Shown here: positions 1-9,528 of the stretch, in pieces | How the letters are laid out: each line of letters starts with the position of its first letter | Numbering within the stretch: the stretch's first letter is position 1 | Program-made: the position numbers and the translations under genes | Assembly (NCBI RefSeq): GCF_030913635.1 | Contig: NZ_CP133188.1 | Location: 3,410,001 to 3,474,000 of the forward strand | Reading direction: 5' to 3' | Length of the DNA: 64,000 nt | Origin: Sedimentibacter sp. MB35-C1 | Lineage (GTDB): Bacteria > Bacillota > Clostridia > Tissierellales > Sedimentibacteraceae | The notes under the pieces: generated by a model | The model's input: only the letters and a program-made list of their open reading frames with translations | What the model was told of the DNA's origin: nothing | The model's database searches: none

Positions 1-635
1 ACCAACACCCAACTGCATGCCAAAATAACAAGCCTTAAACCGATGCCCGAAAACAAAGGAATTTCTGCGATTCCCTGTGCAACGCCTACAGTAAATGGAT
101 TAATAACTCCCGAAGTAAATCCTGCTGCTGCGCCTAAAGCTACAATGGCCATACCTACAATCGCATCGTATCCTAAAGCTCTGGCTAAGGCAATACCTAT
201 GGGAACAAATACTATTGCCTCCTCCGCCATACCTATTGTGGCACCTCCAATAGAAAAAACAATTATAAAAATCGGTATCATAAGACCTTCCATGCCTTTC
301 AGGCTTACGGCGATTTTGCTGATCCCAGCCTCTATAGCCCCTGTCTTATTCACGATGTTAAATGAACCTCCCACAATAAAAATAAAGAAAACTATGCTTT
401 GTGCCGCAGCAAGCCCTTTAGGAAAAGCTTTCAATACATCAAATACCTTTGCTGGGTTTGAATTCACCTGTGCGTAGGAATTAGGATCTACAACCATCCT
501 TCCTGTTTCCAATTCAACCTTTTGATACTGGCCTGCAGGTATCACATAAGTCAATAGTGCAACAATAATTATCATTGCAAACAAAATTACATAGGTATGA
601 GGCACCTTACCCTTCTTCTTCTTTTCTGTTACCAT
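1..635 (-). CDS. YfcC-family basic amino acid/C4-dicarboxylate-type carrier, partial (C-terminus outside window)
   Basis: Integral membrane carrier of the YfcC/DcuC-like group (arginine/ornithine or dicarboxylate type; substrate not decidable). The ATG at 635-633 follows a strong AAAGGAGGA site, and the frame stays open to the window edge, giving about 211 residues. A short Lys-rich N-terminus (MVTEKKKKGK) leads into a first membrane helix (VILFAMIIIVALLTYVIPAG), then an extracytoplasmic stretch and further hydrophobic helices. The motif GGATIGMAEEAIVFVPIG and the Gly-rich GAAAGFTSGVINPFTVG segment are typical of this family. It lies 193 nt downstream of the D-aminoacylase gene in the same direction, so it may import the substrate or export the product of that enzyme. 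Family call good; substrate inferred. Confidence 0.8.
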   Translation of the reverse strand, partial: MVTEKKKKGKVPHTYVILFAMIIIVALLTYVIPAGQYQKVELETGRMVVDPNSYAQVNSNPAKVFDVLKAFPKGLAAAQSIVFFIFIVGGSFNIVNKTGAIEAGISKIAVSLKGMEGLMIPIFIIVFSIGGATIGMAEEAIVFVPIGIALARALGYDAIVGMAIVALGAAAGFTSGVINPFTVGVAQGIAEIPLFSGIGLRLVILACSWVL

Positions 636-828
636 ATTAGTCCTCCTTTAAATTTTTACGAAAAATTATTAGATTGCTTTATTAATAAATATTAATGCAT
701 TCAGTGCTTCATTAATGATTTATATTAATTTTTAATCATATTATCATATTTTTATTCATCAAGCAAGCATTTTTTTCGAAAAATTTAAAGTTTTTTGTCA
801 TTTTAACGTAATTTTATACAAAGAATAT

Positions 829-2196
829 TTATGCTTCGCCTTTTTTGTAAAATTTCCCCAGCTTATTATTTATTGTCCTTCCATTTTCAATCGCAATCTT
901 TCCGCCTATCAACACATAGTCTATTCCTTGCGGTTTTTTCTGAGGATTTTGGAATGTTGCCTTGTCAATTATTGTATCATAATTAAATATTGTAATATCT
1001 GCATCACAGCCCTCTTTTATAATGCCTTTTCTTTTAAGCTTAAGACGTTTTGCCGGCATATAGGTCATTTTATAAATTGCATCAAAAAACTCCATCTTCT
1101 TTTCATCTCTCACATAGTGTCCAATAACTTTGGGAAATGTTCCGGCTCCTCTCGGATGTCCAGAGTGGTTTCTGTAAATACCGTCACTTGCTACCATAAC
1201 TAATGGATGGTTCAGTGCTTGTACTATTTCACTTTCATTCATAACATAGGCCACAACCAGCATGTTTGGGTATTCTTTTCTTGCTTTTTCAAATAAATCC
1301 TTGTCACAAAACATCCCTTTAAATGGTTCTTCTGTAAGCATTATAGAATCATAGTCCCTGTTCCACAGTTCAAGACATCCGTCATCAAATACCGCAGAGC
1401 CTATAAATGTACTGAAAGCATCATATGGATATGCATCTACTGTAATATCCTGGCCGCTTTCAGCAACTTTATCTATGAGATTCAAAGCTTCTGTCATATT
1501 ACCATATGCGCTGCAGCTTGATAGATGCGAAATCTGAAACGGTATGCTGCATTCTCTGCCTATATATGCCATTTCTTCTATGGCATCAAGCGCGTGTAAC
1601 GAATCTTTTCTGTAATGTGCAGCTAGTAGCAGATCATCCCGCCCTTTTATTTCTTTTGCTATTGCAATAGCTTCTTCTGCATCAATTCCGGGGCAGTACT
1701 CAAGTCCATATGAAATTCCTACAGCTCCAAAATCAACAGCCTTTTTTACCATAGACTGCATTGCCTCAATCTGACTCTTCGAAGACTTTTGATATATATC
1801 CGCGTTTCCTGCTTCTCTTCTTAAAAAATTGTGACCTATATAAGTCATATAATTTACCGGATTCCCATTTTCAGCAATAAAGTCATATAATTCCTCGATG
1901 CTTTGCCTGTTGTTTCCACAGTTGCCAGTTACGCATGTCGTTACCCCCATGCTCAGCATTGTTTCGGAAATATCATATTCTTTTTTACCTGTAAGAGAAA
2001 AGTCCTCCTCATGCATATGAATATCTATAAAACCTGGCGATACATGATGCCCGTCAGCATCTATCACTTTCTCTGATTCTTCATTAACGCTTCCTATGCA
2101 GTTAATTAATCCGTCTTTTATTCCTATGTCTCCCTCAATAATTTTTTTGTTTTCCACATCAATTATTTTTCCGTTCACAATTTTTAAATCTAACAT
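829..2196 (-). CDS. D-aminoacylase / N-acyl-D-amino-acid deacylase family amidohydrolase
   Basis: Amidohydrolase-superfamily enzyme, 455 aa, expected to hydrolyse the amide of an N-acyl (often D-) amino acid in the cytoplasm. The metal-binding HxH is visible at His60/His62 in PGFIDIHMHEED, followed by GVTTCVTGNCG whose Cys93 matches the metal-bridging cysteine of D-aminoacylases, and the late catalytic Asp in VMVASDGIYRNHSGHPRG. The N-terminal beta-sandwich segment (LKIVNGKIIDVENKKIIEGD) and its C-terminal return (GCDADITIFNYDTI) complete the usual fold. Length is a little under the common 480-530 aa. It starts with ATG after AAGGAGGGCGT and is the probable first gene of a unit with the YfcC-like carrier. 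Exact acyl and amino acid specificity is not readable. Confidence 0.85.
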   Translation of the reverse strand: MLDLKIVNGKIIDVENKKIIEGDIGIKDGLINCIGSVNEESEKVIDADGHHVSPGFIDIHMHEEDFSLTGKKEYDISETMLSMGVTTCVTGNCGNNRQSIEELYDFIAENGNPVNYMTYIGHNFLRREAGNADIYQKSSKSQIEAMQSMVKKAVDFGAVGISYGLEYCPGIDAEEAIAIAKEIKGRDDLLLAAHYRKDSLHALDAIEEMAYIGRECSIPFQISHLSSCSAYGNMTEALNLIDKVAESGQDITVDAYPYDAFSTFIGSAVFDDGCLELWNRDYDSIMLTEEPFKGMFCDKDLFEKARKEYPNMLVVAYVMNESEIVQALNHPLVMVASDGIYRNHSGHPRGAGTFPKVIGHYVRDEKKMEFFDAIYKMTYMPAKRLKLKRKGIIKEGCDADITIFNYDTIIDKATFQNPQKKPQGIDYVLIGGKIAIENGRTINNKLGKFYKKGEA

Positions 2197-2297
2197 ACGC
2201 CCTCCTTAAAATTTATTTATAAAATTTTTATCCCATACGCACCTTTATTAACTTCATTTAACATTTATTACAAATATGCAGTTGAAAATTACCATGG

Positions 2298-3677
2298 CTA
2301 TATTGATTCCAGCCAATTTTTTCCTGAATCTATTTGTCGTAAAACCTCTTTTGGAGCGGTACCTCCGTAAGAAATTCTTCCGTTTACACATCCTTCCATA
2401 CTTAAATCTGAAAGGAGATTTAAACTTAGTTTTTCATTTATTGATTTAAGTTCATTCTCTGTTAAATCAGAAAAATCCTTACTATGTTTTTCACAGTACA
2501 TTACCATTTTTCCCACAATTTCATGAGCCTCTCTAAATGGCATTCCATTTTTAACCAAGTGTTCTGCTGCATCTGTTGCATTCAAAAATCCCTTATTAAG
2601 ATGTTTTTTAATATTTTCCATATTAAATTCCGTCTTTTCAATCATTTTAGCCAAGATTAAAAGGCTCCTGTTAAGAGTATCCACCGTATCAAACAAGCCT
2701 TCTTTATCTTCTTGAAAATCCTTGTTATATGCAAGAGGAGTTCCTTTCATAACTGTCAAAAGCTGAACCAAATTTCCATAAACTCTTCCAGTCTTACCTC
2801 TGAGCAGTTCAGCCATATCAGGGTTTTTTTTCTGAGGCATAATGCTTGATCCTGTACAGAAGCTGTCATCAATTGATATATATGAAAATTCCTGTGAATT
2901 CCAGTAGACAAATTCCTCAGCCATGCGGCTTATATGCATCATGCATATGGAAGCAGAGCTCATCAACTCCAATAAATAGTCTCTGTCACTTACTGAATCC
3001 ATGGCATTTTCAGTTACATTGGCAAAATCCAGTAGTTCTGTTGTTCTGTGCCTGTTTATGGGAATCGTAGTACCAGCAAGAGCACACGAACCTAATGGAT
3101 TAAAGTCTGTTCTTTTATAACAGTCCGTCATCCTTTCCACGTCCCTTTTAAACATCTGGAAATACGCCATAAGATGAAACCCAACAGTAACCGGTTGTGC
3201 ATGCTGCATATGTGTAAAGCCGACCATTACTTTATCATAATATTTTTCTGACTTTTTAAGCAGTACATGTTCAATGTACTTTAGATTCTCTATTATTTCC
3301 TTAATCTCTTTTTTAACATAAAGCCTTGTATCCACTGCAACTTGATCATTTCTGCTTCTTGCAGTATGCAACTTTTTACCTGTATCTCCTAATCTGCTTA
3401 TCAATAAACCTTCAACTGCCATATGGATATCTTCATCATGAACGCTAAATTCTATTTTCCCGTTTTCTACTTCTGATTTAATATTGAGTAATTCTTTAAC
3501 AATTTTTTCCTTTTCTTCTTCTGATACTATTCCCTGCTCGCAAAGCATAGTCACATGTGCAATACTTCCCTGTATATCACAGTCATACAGTCTTTTATCA
3601 AAAAATATAGACGCATTGAATTCCTCAACAATCTTATCCATACCTTTTTCAAATCTTCCACTCCATAAGTTAGCCAA
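2298..3677 (-). CDS. argH: argininosuccinate lyase
   Basis: Last step of arginine biosynthesis: argininosuccinate to arginine plus fumarate, cytoplasmic homotetramer. The 459-aa product has normal family length, begins with the typical MANLWSGRF, and carries the fumarase/aspartase superfamily signature GSSIMPQKKNPD near residue 275 with the mobile catalytic Ser. HTARSRNDQVAVD is the second conserved block and TVGFHLMAY the third. argG is not adjacent in the window, so the gene is either solitary or part of a unit running into the D-aminoacylase and carrier genes downstream (about 100 nt gap). A link between argH and those two genes is only positional. Confidence 0.96.
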   Translation of the reverse strand: MANLWSGRFEKGMDKIVEEFNASIFFDKRLYDCDIQGSIAHVTMLCEQGIVSEEEKEKIVKELLNIKSEVENGKIEFSVHDEDIHMAVEGLLISRLGDTGKKLHTARSRNDQVAVDTRLYVKKEIKEIIENLKYIEHVLLKKSEKYYDKVMVGFTHMQHAQPVTVGFHLMAYFQMFKRDVERMTDCYKRTDFNPLGSCALAGTTIPINRHRTTELLDFANVTENAMDSVSDRDYLLELMSSASICMMHISRMAEEFVYWNSQEFSYISIDDSFCTGSSIMPQKKNPDMAELLRGKTGRVYGNLVQLLTVMKGTPLAYNKDFQEDKEGLFDTVDTLNRSLLILAKMIEKTEFNMENIKKHLNKGFLNATDAAEHLVKNGMPFREAHEIVGKMVMYCEKHSKDFSDLTENELKSINEKLSLNLLSDLSMEGCVNGRISYGGTAPKEVLRQIDSGKNWLESI

Positions 3678-3773
3678 TTTTTCTATCCCTTTCTAATATA
3701 TTAAATTCTAAATATAATTTTTAATTATTCATTATTTTGTTTATTATATCATATTACATTCATACTGCAAGCA

Positions 3774-3811
3774 AAAAAAATTGCCAGCTTTTTTTTGCTG
3801 ACAATTTTTTT
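3774..3811 (-). terminator. Rho-independent terminator of rubrerythrin gene
   Basis: Arms 3774-3788 and 3797-3811 pair over 15 nt with one mismatch; the loop is all T on the plus strand and the arms themselves supply A/U tracts on either side. It lies just beyond the rubrerythrin stop codon. Confidence 0.85.
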
Positions 3812-3824
3812 ATTGTTTATGATA

Positions 3825-4361
3825 TTAATATGCTTTAGTATACAATTCAAAATGCGCTTGCGGATGAGCACATACCGGACATACTTTAGGAGCTTCAGCT
3901 CCGTAATGCACATGGCCGCAGTTATCGCATATCCACACTGTTTCTCCTTCTCTTTTGAACACTTTTCCTGTTTTTATATTATCCAAAAGTGCAAGATATC
4001 TTTCTTCATGTCCTTTTTCTATTTTAGCAACAGCTTCAAACAGATAAGCTATTTTGTCAAATCCTTCTTCTTTTGCTACTTTTGCAAATGTTGCATACAT
4101 ATCCGTCCACTCATAATGTTCTCCTGCAGCAGCATCTTCTAAGTTCAAAGTTGTTTCACCAATTCCGTCATGCAGAAGCTTAAACCAGATTTTTGCGTGT
4201 TCTCTTTCATTTCTGGCAGTTTCTTCAAAATATTTTGAAATTTGCACATAACCGTCTTTTTTAGCTTTGCTTTGATAATATGTATATTTTACATGTGCCT
4301 GTGACTCGCCTGCAAATGCAGTCATTAAATTTTGCTCTGTTTTACTTCCTTTTAGTTCCAT
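3825..4361 (-). CDS. rbr: rubrerythrin
   Basis: Non-haem di-iron peroxidase that protects anaerobes from hydrogen peroxide. The 178-aa protein has an N-terminal ferritin-like four-helix domain with the diiron ligands visible as ExxH pairs ([27 protein letters not shown]) and a C-terminal rubredoxin-type FeS4 domain with two CxxC knuckles (ICDNC at about residue 144 and VCPVC at about 160). Monocistronic: its own terminator lies directly downstream and 130 nt of non-coding sequence upstream. Presence supports an anaerobic lifestyle. Confidence 0.97.
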   Translation of the reverse strand: MELKGSKTEQNLMTAFAGESQAHVKYTYYQSKAKKDGYVQISKYFEETARNEREHAKIWFKLLHDGIGETTLNLEDAAAGEHYEWTDMYATFAKVAKEEGFDKIAYLFEAVAKIEKGHEERYLALLDNIKTGKVFKREGETVWICDNCGHVHYGAEAPKVCPVCAHPQAHFELYTKAY

Positions 4362-4493
4362 AATACACCTCGTCTGATAATTTATTTATCCATAAGCCAA
4401 AGGCTGCGGATTTCTTTTGCCTGCAATTAATATAGCAGTTTTCTTAATTAAACCATTAGCATAACAATCTATATATACCCACAATTTAATACT

Positions 4494-4739
4494 TTAATCA
4501 CTAATTATACTATACATTTCTTTATAGGCATCTTTGACAACATGCTCAAGAACTTGTTCAACCTTAATTTTCATAGGTTTCGTTCCAAAAATTATCTCAA
4601 CTTCATCGCCTGCGACCACCTCTGTTCCGGGTTTAGCTGCTTTTCCATTAACAAGCACCCTTCCCTGTTCACAGGCTTCTTTAGCTACAGTTCTTCTTTT
4701 AATTATTCTAGCATTCTTTAAATATTTATCTATTCTCAT
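4494..4739 (-). CDS. rqcP: RNA-binding S4 domain protein, RqcP/YabO-like
   Basis: 81-residue protein consisting of a single S4 RNA-binding domain (MRIDKYLKNARIIKRRTVAKEACEQG... with the RVLVNGKAAKPGTEV core). In Bacillota this stand-alone S4 protein (RqcP, formerly YabO) works with RqcH on stalled 50S subunits to add C-terminal Ala tails in ribosome-associated quality control. It sits 66 nt downstream of prfA in the same orientation, i.e. with other translation genes. Assignment rests on size and domain alone; a generic Hsp15-like S4 protein is the alternative. Confidence 0.85.
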   Translation of the reverse strand: MRIDKYLKNARIIKRRTVAKEACEQGRVLVNGKAAKPGTEVVAGDEVEIIFGTKPMKIKVEQVLEHVVKDAYKEMYSIISD

Positions 4740-4805
4740 ACTATCCCCTGTTTGAATTTAAGGAACGGCTACAAAAAATATTTCCGTATCCGTTCCATAT
4801 ATTTA

Positions 4806-5876
4806 TTATTCAGCAATTTCTTTTAGTTTTTCTGCCTGGTCGGAAGTTAGTAAAGCTTCCAGCATTTCCGTTATATCTCCATCCAAGAATGAATCAAGTT
4901 TATACAGTGTCATTCCTATCCTGTGATCCGTAACTCTGCCCTGAGGGAAGTTATAAGTTCGTATTCTTTCGCTCCTGTCCCCAGAACCCACTTGACTCTT
5001 TCTCGCATCAGCAAGTTCTTTATTCTGCTCCTGCTGGTACAAGTCATAAAGTCTGGCTTTAAGCACCTTAAAAGCTTTATCCTTGTTCTTAAGCTGACTT
5101 TTTTCATCCTGACAGGATATAACTATTCCTGTCGGAATATGTGTAAGTCTTACCGCAGAGTCTGTTGTGTTTACACACTGCCCTCCGTTTCCTGACGAAC
5201 GGAAAACATCTACTCTTACATCATTTGGATTTATTTCAATATCTACATCATCAACCTCGGGAAGCACAGCTACCGTCGCAGATGAAGTATGAATTCTTCC
5301 GCTTGATTCGGTTGCCGGAACACGCTGAACCCTGTGCACTCCGCTTTCATATTTCAGCTTAGAATAAGCTCCCTTTCCTCTTATAGAGAATATAGCTTCC
5401 TTGTATCCTCCAACTCCCTGTTCATTTACAGAAATAAACTCTGTTTTCCATCCTTGTCTTTCTGCATATCTCAAGTACATTCTGAGTAAATCCCCGGCAA
5501 AAAGGCCCGCCTCATCACCGCCTACCCCGGCTCTTACTTCCACAATAACATCCCTGTCATCGTTGGGGTCCTTTGGCAGGAGAAGTATTTTTATTTCATT
5601 GCTGAGTTCATCTTCTTTTTCTGTGAGCTCCTTAACTTCTTCCTTTACCATTTCTCTGAAATCATCATCCAGCTTTTCATTGAGCATTTCTTTTGATTCC
5701 TTAAGCTGTGATGAAACATCCATATATTCATTGTATTTTGTAACCAATGGTTCAAGCTGAGCCTGCTCCTTCATTAATTTCTGAAGTTTCTGCGAATCGC
5801 TTAATGTTGCCGGGTCTGAAATTTTTTCGCTGATTTCTATATATTTATCTTTTAGAGCTTCCAATTTTTCTAACAT
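4806..5876 (-). CDS. prfA: peptide chain release factor 1
   Basis: Recognises UAA/UAG stop codons and triggers peptidyl-tRNA hydrolysis. 356 aa, normal length. The codon-recognition tripeptide is PAT ([10 protein letters not shown], near residue 188), which marks RF1 and not RF2; the catalytic GGQ loop is [17 protein letters not shown] near residue 230. An N-terminal coiled region ([18 protein letters not shown]) precedes it. The GGQ glutamine is the substrate of the PrmC methyltransferase encoded immediately downstream, a common firmicute arrangement. Confidence 0.97.
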   Translation of the reverse strand: MLEKLEALKDKYIEISEKISDPATLSDSQKLQKLMKEQAQLEPLVTKYNEYMDVSSQLKESKEMLNEKLDDDFREMVKEEVKELTEKEDELSNEIKILLLPKDPNDDRDVIVEVRAGVGGDEAGLFAGDLLRMYLRYAERQGWKTEFISVNEQGVGGYKEAIFSIRGKGAYSKLKYESGVHRVQRVPATESSGRIHTSSATVAVLPEVDDVDIEINPNDVRVDVFRSSGNGGQCVNTTDSAVRLTHIPTGIVISCQDEKSQLKNKDKAFKVLKARLYDLYQQEQNKELADARKSQVGSGDRSERIRTYNFPQGRVTDHRIGMTLYKLDSFLDGDITEMLEALLTSDQAEKLKEIAE

Positions 5877-6008
5877 TAAAATCTACCTTCCTGAATTCTT
5901 ATAATTTTTTATGTTTTTACCGCAAGGCTCTTCTCTAAATAATTGTTAACAACCTCATGGCTTCATCTCTATGTTAATCGTTTTTAGATATTTCTATAAT
6001 AAGCACAG

Positions 6009-6866
6009 CTATGTCATACCGGTAACTACTCTGTCGTTTCCGCTCAAATCCTTACTGCCTTCAATTGTTTTAAATATATTTGTACGATTTAAAATTTCTG
6101 TAACCTTTTGTTTTTGATCATACCCGATTTCTACAAAAAGCATTGCATTTTCTCCACGTATTTTATCAAACACTCTTATTATCTGCCTGTAATAGTCAAG
6201 CCCATCTTTTCCTCCGTCGAGAGCCAGCTTAGGCTCATACACAGAAACTTCTTCGGGAAGTGTCCTTATTATTTCTCTTTCTATATACGGTGGGTTAGAT
6301 ACAACAATATCATACTTTTTGCAGGCATCAAAATTAAAAATATCCGCTTTTAATGCCCTTACATTAGTAAGTCCATGTCTTTTTATATTAATACTTACCG
6401 TTTCAATTGCCGTATCACTGATATCCATTGCTGTAATATCTGCATTTTTAAGGTAGTATCCCAAGCTTACAGCAATTGCACCGCTTCCTGTACCTATATC
6501 AAGAATGTTTATATTTTTATTCTTCAGTTGCCCAGTATTAATAGTATCAATTATTTTTTCAACCAATACTTCTGTATCGGGTCTAGGTACGAGAACACCT
6601 TTTTGCACATAAAAATCCAGTCCCATAAATTCCTGAGAATTAGTCATATATTGAAGAGGATATCCCGAATTCCTTTTTTCAACCATATCGTAAAACTTTT
6701 CTGCAGTAATATCATCAACTTCTTTATTCCTGTTAACATGCAAATAAATCTTATCCTGCTTAAGCAGATGAGATAAGATTAGCTGCACATCAAGAAAAGG
6801 ATTGTTAAATTCCCTTTGCCTAATAATTTTAATTCCGTCTTTCAACAATTTTTCAATTGTTACCAT
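6009..6866 (-). CDS. prmC: peptide chain release factor N5-glutamine methyltransferase
   Basis: SAM-dependent methyltransferase that methylates the Gln of the GGQ motif in RF1/RF2. 285 aa. The SAM-binding motif I is ILDIGTGSGAIAVSL and the catalytic NPPY motif appears as VVSNPPYIE near residue 190, exactly as in PrmC; the N-terminal helical RF-binding domain ends in RPDTEVLVE. The gene overlaps the end of yqhQ by 7 nt, indicating translational coupling, and lies directly upstream of prfA (132 nt gap). Confidence 0.95.
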   Translation of the reverse strand: MVTIEKLLKDGIKIIRQREFNNPFLDVQLILSHLLKQDKIYLHVNRNKEVDDITAEKFYDMVEKRNSGYPLQYMTNSQEFMGLDFYVQKGVLVPRPDTEVLVEKIIDTINTGQLKNKNINILDIGTGSGAIAVSLGYYLKNADITAMDISDTAIETVSINIKRHGLTNVRALKADIFNFDACKKYDIVVSNPPYIEREIIRTLPEEVSVYEPKLALDGGKDGLDYYRQIIRVFDKIRGENAMLFVEIGYDQKQKVTEILNRTNIFKTIEGSKDLSGNDRVVTGMT

Positions 6867-7804
6867 GTATCATCTTCTCCGTTTTCCGGGATAACTCTTT
6901 CCATAGCTTTTATAGCCACTTCCATCATAGAATCATCCGGCTCCTTGGTAGTAATTTTTTGTATCTGAAAACCCGGATAAGTTATAATTTTTGTAAACAT
7001 GTTATCACTTTCGCATCTTCCCACATATCTGTTAAGCTCATACGATAACCCAGCTATGACAGGAAGCATTGAAATTCTAACAACAAGCCTCATTAGAGGA
7101 TTGGGCCATCCAAAAAATGAAAATACCAGTATGCTTATCAGCATGACATTTATCATAAAGCTGGTTCCGCATCTCGGATGAAGTGTAGAATATTTTCTTA
7201 CATTCTCTACTGTCAATTCCTCACCGTGCTCATAGCAGTGTATGGTTTTGTGCTCCGCACCGTGATACATAAAAACTCTTTTTATGTCATTAAGCTTAGA
7301 TACAGCATACACATAACCTACAAACATCAGAACCCTTATCAAGCCTTCAATCAAGTTCAACAAAAGTGTATTTTTTACCACATTTTTCAGTACATTTGTC
7401 AGCAGTGTCGGACCTAAAATGAATATGACCACAGAAAATATCAATGCTACTGCAACTGATACATAAATTACTGCAGTATCTGCCTTATCCTTAAATACTT
7501 TTCTTATAAATTTATCAAGAGCATCCTCTTCATAATCTTCACCGTAAAATTCAGCTGAATACATAAGCTCTTTCACTCCGCTTACAAGAGAGTCAATGAG
7601 CACAAAGCTTCCTCTTATTATAGGAAGTTTAAAGAATTTATGCTTAAATAACTGTTTTATTTCACTTTCTTTTATTTCAATCTCACCATCAGGTTTTCTC
7701 ACTGCAGTTGCAAGTTTTCCGGGACCCTTCATCATTATTCCTTCAATGAGAGCCTGACCGCCTATGCTGGTCTTTTTGACCTCTTTTTTTACTATATCGC
7801 TCAT
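6860..7804 (-). CDS. DUF1385 family membrane protein, YqhQ-like
   Basis: 314-aa membrane protein of the DUF1385 (YqhQ) family, function unknown. Conserved starting block is KTSIGGQALIEGIMMKGPGKLATAVR. At least four hydrophobic segments are visible (around residues 110-132, 142-165, 218-236 and 240-255), together with the family motif YHGAEHKTIHCYEHGEELTVENVRKY... rich in His/Cys/Glu, and TLHPRCGTSFM. In many firmicutes this gene lies next to prmC and prfA, as here. Role cannot be stated; the polar His/Cys motif between helices suggests a metal or redox site, which is inference. Confidence 0.9.
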   Translation of the reverse strand: MSDIVKKEVKKTSIGGQALIEGIMMKGPGKLATAVRKPDGEIEIKESEIKQLFKHKFFKLPIIRGSFVLIDSLVSGVKELMYSAEFYGEDYEEDALDKFIRKVFKDKADTAVIYVSVAVALIFSVVIFILGPTLLTNVLKNVVKNTLLLNLIEGLIRVLMFVGYVYAVSKLNDIKRVFMYHGAEHKTIHCYEHGEELTVENVRKYSTLHPRCGTSFMINVMLISILVFSFFGWPNPLMRLVVRISMLPVIAGLSYELNRYVGRCESDNMFTKIITYPGFQIQKITTKEPDDSMMEVAIKAMERVIPENGEDDTW

Positions 7805-7970
7805 TTTGTCCCCTTTTCATATACATTCAATGTATTATACAATTAATCCTCAAATTCTTCAAGTTTTTGTTTTTCTGCTAGATATTGCTTTAAAATCATA
7901 TTGCCGGCACATTGCAACTACATTTACTGCAAATTACATCTATAAATCCGAATATGAACAACAAAAATAC

Positions 7971-7999
7971 AAGCTTTGTAATTATAAATCACAAAGCTT
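7971..7999 (-). terminator. Terminator downstream of greA
   Basis: Perfect 9-bp arms (7971-7979 and 7991-7999, AAGCTTTGT/ACAAAGCTT) with a T-rich stretch following on the minus strand, directly after the greA stop codon. Confidence 0.75.
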
Positions 8000-8008
8000 A
8001 ATCTTTCT

Positions 8009-8482
8009 TTAATTCACTTCAAGAATTTCGTATTCTACAACACCGCCCGGAGATGAAACATTAATCTTTGTTCCTTTCTTTTTTCCAAGCAGCTCTGATC
8101 CAAGGGGCGATAAATTAGAAATTTTCCCTGCCACAGGATCTGCCTCTGTTGCTCCTACAATGTTATAATCTAGAATTTCATCAAATTCAATATCTCTTAG
8201 TTTAACTTTGCTGCCAATCTGGATTATATCTTTTGTTTTTTCGTTGTGCTTAACAACCTTTGCATTTTTTATAGTATATTCGAGAACGATTATTCTGGAC
8301 TCATTTTTATTCTGTTCTTCTTTGGATTCATGATATTCGGCATTTTCACTTAAATCGCCTTCTTTCATGGCTCCTTTTATTCTTTCTGAAATTTCATATC
8401 TCAATTTTGTTTTTCTGTTTTCAAGCTCGTCAAGAAGTTCTTGGTAGCCTTCTTCTGTAACCAGTATTTCTTTATTTTCCAT
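8009..8482 (-). CDS. greA: transcription elongation factor GreA
   Basis: Stimulates RNA cleavage in backtracked RNA polymerase. The chosen ATG at 8482-8480 gives 157 aa, the family norm, and is preceded by GGTGGG; an in-frame ATG 18 nt upstream would add six unrelated residues (MGIGGK). The N-terminal coiled coil (VTEEGYQELLDELENRKTKL) carries the acidic tip DLSENAEYHESKEEQ, with the Asp/Glu pair needed for cleavage activity, and the C-terminal FKBP-like domain ends in SPLGSELLGKKKG. Single-gene unit with its own terminator. Confidence 0.95.
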   Translation of the reverse strand: MENKEILVTEEGYQELLDELENRKTKLRYEISERIKGAMKEGDLSENAEYHESKEEQNKNESRIIVLEYTIKNAKVVKHNEKTKDIIQIGSKVKLRDIEFDEILDYNIVGATEADPVAGKISNLSPLGSELLGKKKGTKINVSSPGGVVEYEILEVN

Positions 8483-8780
8483 TTTCCCACCTATGCCCAT
8501 TGCTATTAATTTAAATTTTACTATACATTATATACTAAAAACAAAAAATTTCAATACTAATTTTTTAATCAACAGGATATTTTTTGTAGTTTCTTAAAAA
8601 GCCATACAAATAAAGCTTTAATACAATTGTCCTGCAAAAACATATCTTAAAACACAAAAAAGCCGGTTAAAGACAGTCCGCCATAAAATAGTATACCAAC
8701 ATATGCATATGGGCACTGCCAAGTAAAATATCTAAGGAAACAAGCACTATTTACAGTATCCATTAGATATAAGAGGATAC

Positions 8781-9380
8781 TCATGATGACAGCATATGGA
8801 ATATAGCATTTTTTATTTGGGCTTCTAGGGCTGTGTAATTCAGCTTGTCATGTGGAAAAGAGGATTTTTCCCGGCATAATGCGTCCACCAATATACAAGA
8901 AGCATAAACCTTTTCGGGAAGGTTATTAGAGAGAATATTATTTTTGTTTAATATATCAACAATTCCATACACATACTTATTTTCAAAATCACAAAAATGC
9001 TGATTAATTTTTTCATCTTCTATCATTACCATTCTCAATTGAGCTAAAGCCTGATTTGATGTTGCATACACTTCAATATATATTGAAATCCATCTCTCGA
9101 TAAAAATTGAAAGATTAAATGGTTGTTGCATGTCTTCTAATTTTTCAAATAAAGCATTTGAAAAAGAATTAAGATATTGTTCAAAGGCGGTAATGTATAT
9201 GTCGCGCTTATCCCTGAAATAGCTGTATAGCGCGCCGGTCGATACATTAGCACGTTTTGCAATTTCAATTGTATTTGTTCCATGATAGCCCTTTTCGCAA
9301 AATAGCTCAAAACCAGCATCTGAGATTTTGTTCATTTTCTCAATTGAACGCTTTTGGATAGGCTTCCGTATTTCCTTCAT
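8781..9380 (-). CDS. TetR/AcrR family transcriptional regulator
   Basis: 199-aa one-component repressor. N-terminal HTH: KMNKISDAGFELFCEKGYHGTNTIEIAKRANVSTGALYSYFRDKRDIY, a textbook TetR DNA-binding domain (residues about 14-62); the remainder is a helical ligand-binding domain without recognisable family. It is divergently transcribed from the nitroreductase gene, and the intergenic region holds two related palindromes (9424-9461 and 9487-9512), so it most probably represses itself and the nitroreductase. Ligand unknown; a toxic nitro- or quinone-like compound would fit the neighbour. Confidence 0.9.
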   Translation of the reverse strand: MKEIRKPIQKRSIEKMNKISDAGFELFCEKGYHGTNTIEIAKRANVSTGALYSYFRDKRDIYITAFEQYLNSFSNALFEKLEDMQQPFNLSIFIERWISIYIEVYATSNQALAQLRMVMIEDEKINQHFCDFENKYVYGIVDILNKNNILSNNLPEKVYASCILVDALCREKSSFPHDKLNYTALEAQIKNAIFHMLSS

Positions 9381-9423
9381 TCACCTCACCTCAACACTAA
9401 TTATATATTTATACAGACAGAAG

Positions 9424-9461
9424 GTCAATAGAATATGAAGTTTTATTCGTGTTCTATTGAC
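9424..9461. promoter_or_regulatory. Palindromic operator O1 (candidate TetR site)
   Basis: Two 16-nt arms, 9424-9439 and 9446-9461, match at 14 of 16 positions around the 6-nt centre GTTTTA. The outer ten bases (GTCAATAGAA/TTCTATTGAC) are perfect. The centre and inner bases recur in O2. Placed between the divergent tetR and nitroreductase starts. Confidence 0.7.
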
Positions 9462-9486
9462 GAAATCTCACATTGGTGCTATTATT

Positions 9487-9512
9487 AAAACACGAAGTTT
9501 TATTCGCGTTTT
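9487..9512. promoter_or_regulatory. Palindromic operator O2 (candidate TetR site)
   Basis: Arms 9487-9496 and 9503-9512 (AAAACACGAA/TTCGCGTTTT, one mismatch) around the same centre GTTTTA as O1. A 17-nt core is repeated between O1 and O2 with one difference (start-to-start distance 57 nt). O2 ends 16 nt before the nitroreductase ATG. Confidence 0.65.
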
Positions 9513-9528
9513 ATATGGAGGGAATATA

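Noticed and set aside
43-477. 144-codon plus-strand frame
   Set aside because: Exact antisense of the YfcC-like carrier; no start signal; composition explained by the real gene.
8700-8711. CATATGCATATG palindrome between greA and tetR
   Set aside because: Short, isolated, far from either start; chance occurrence likely in AT-rich sequence.
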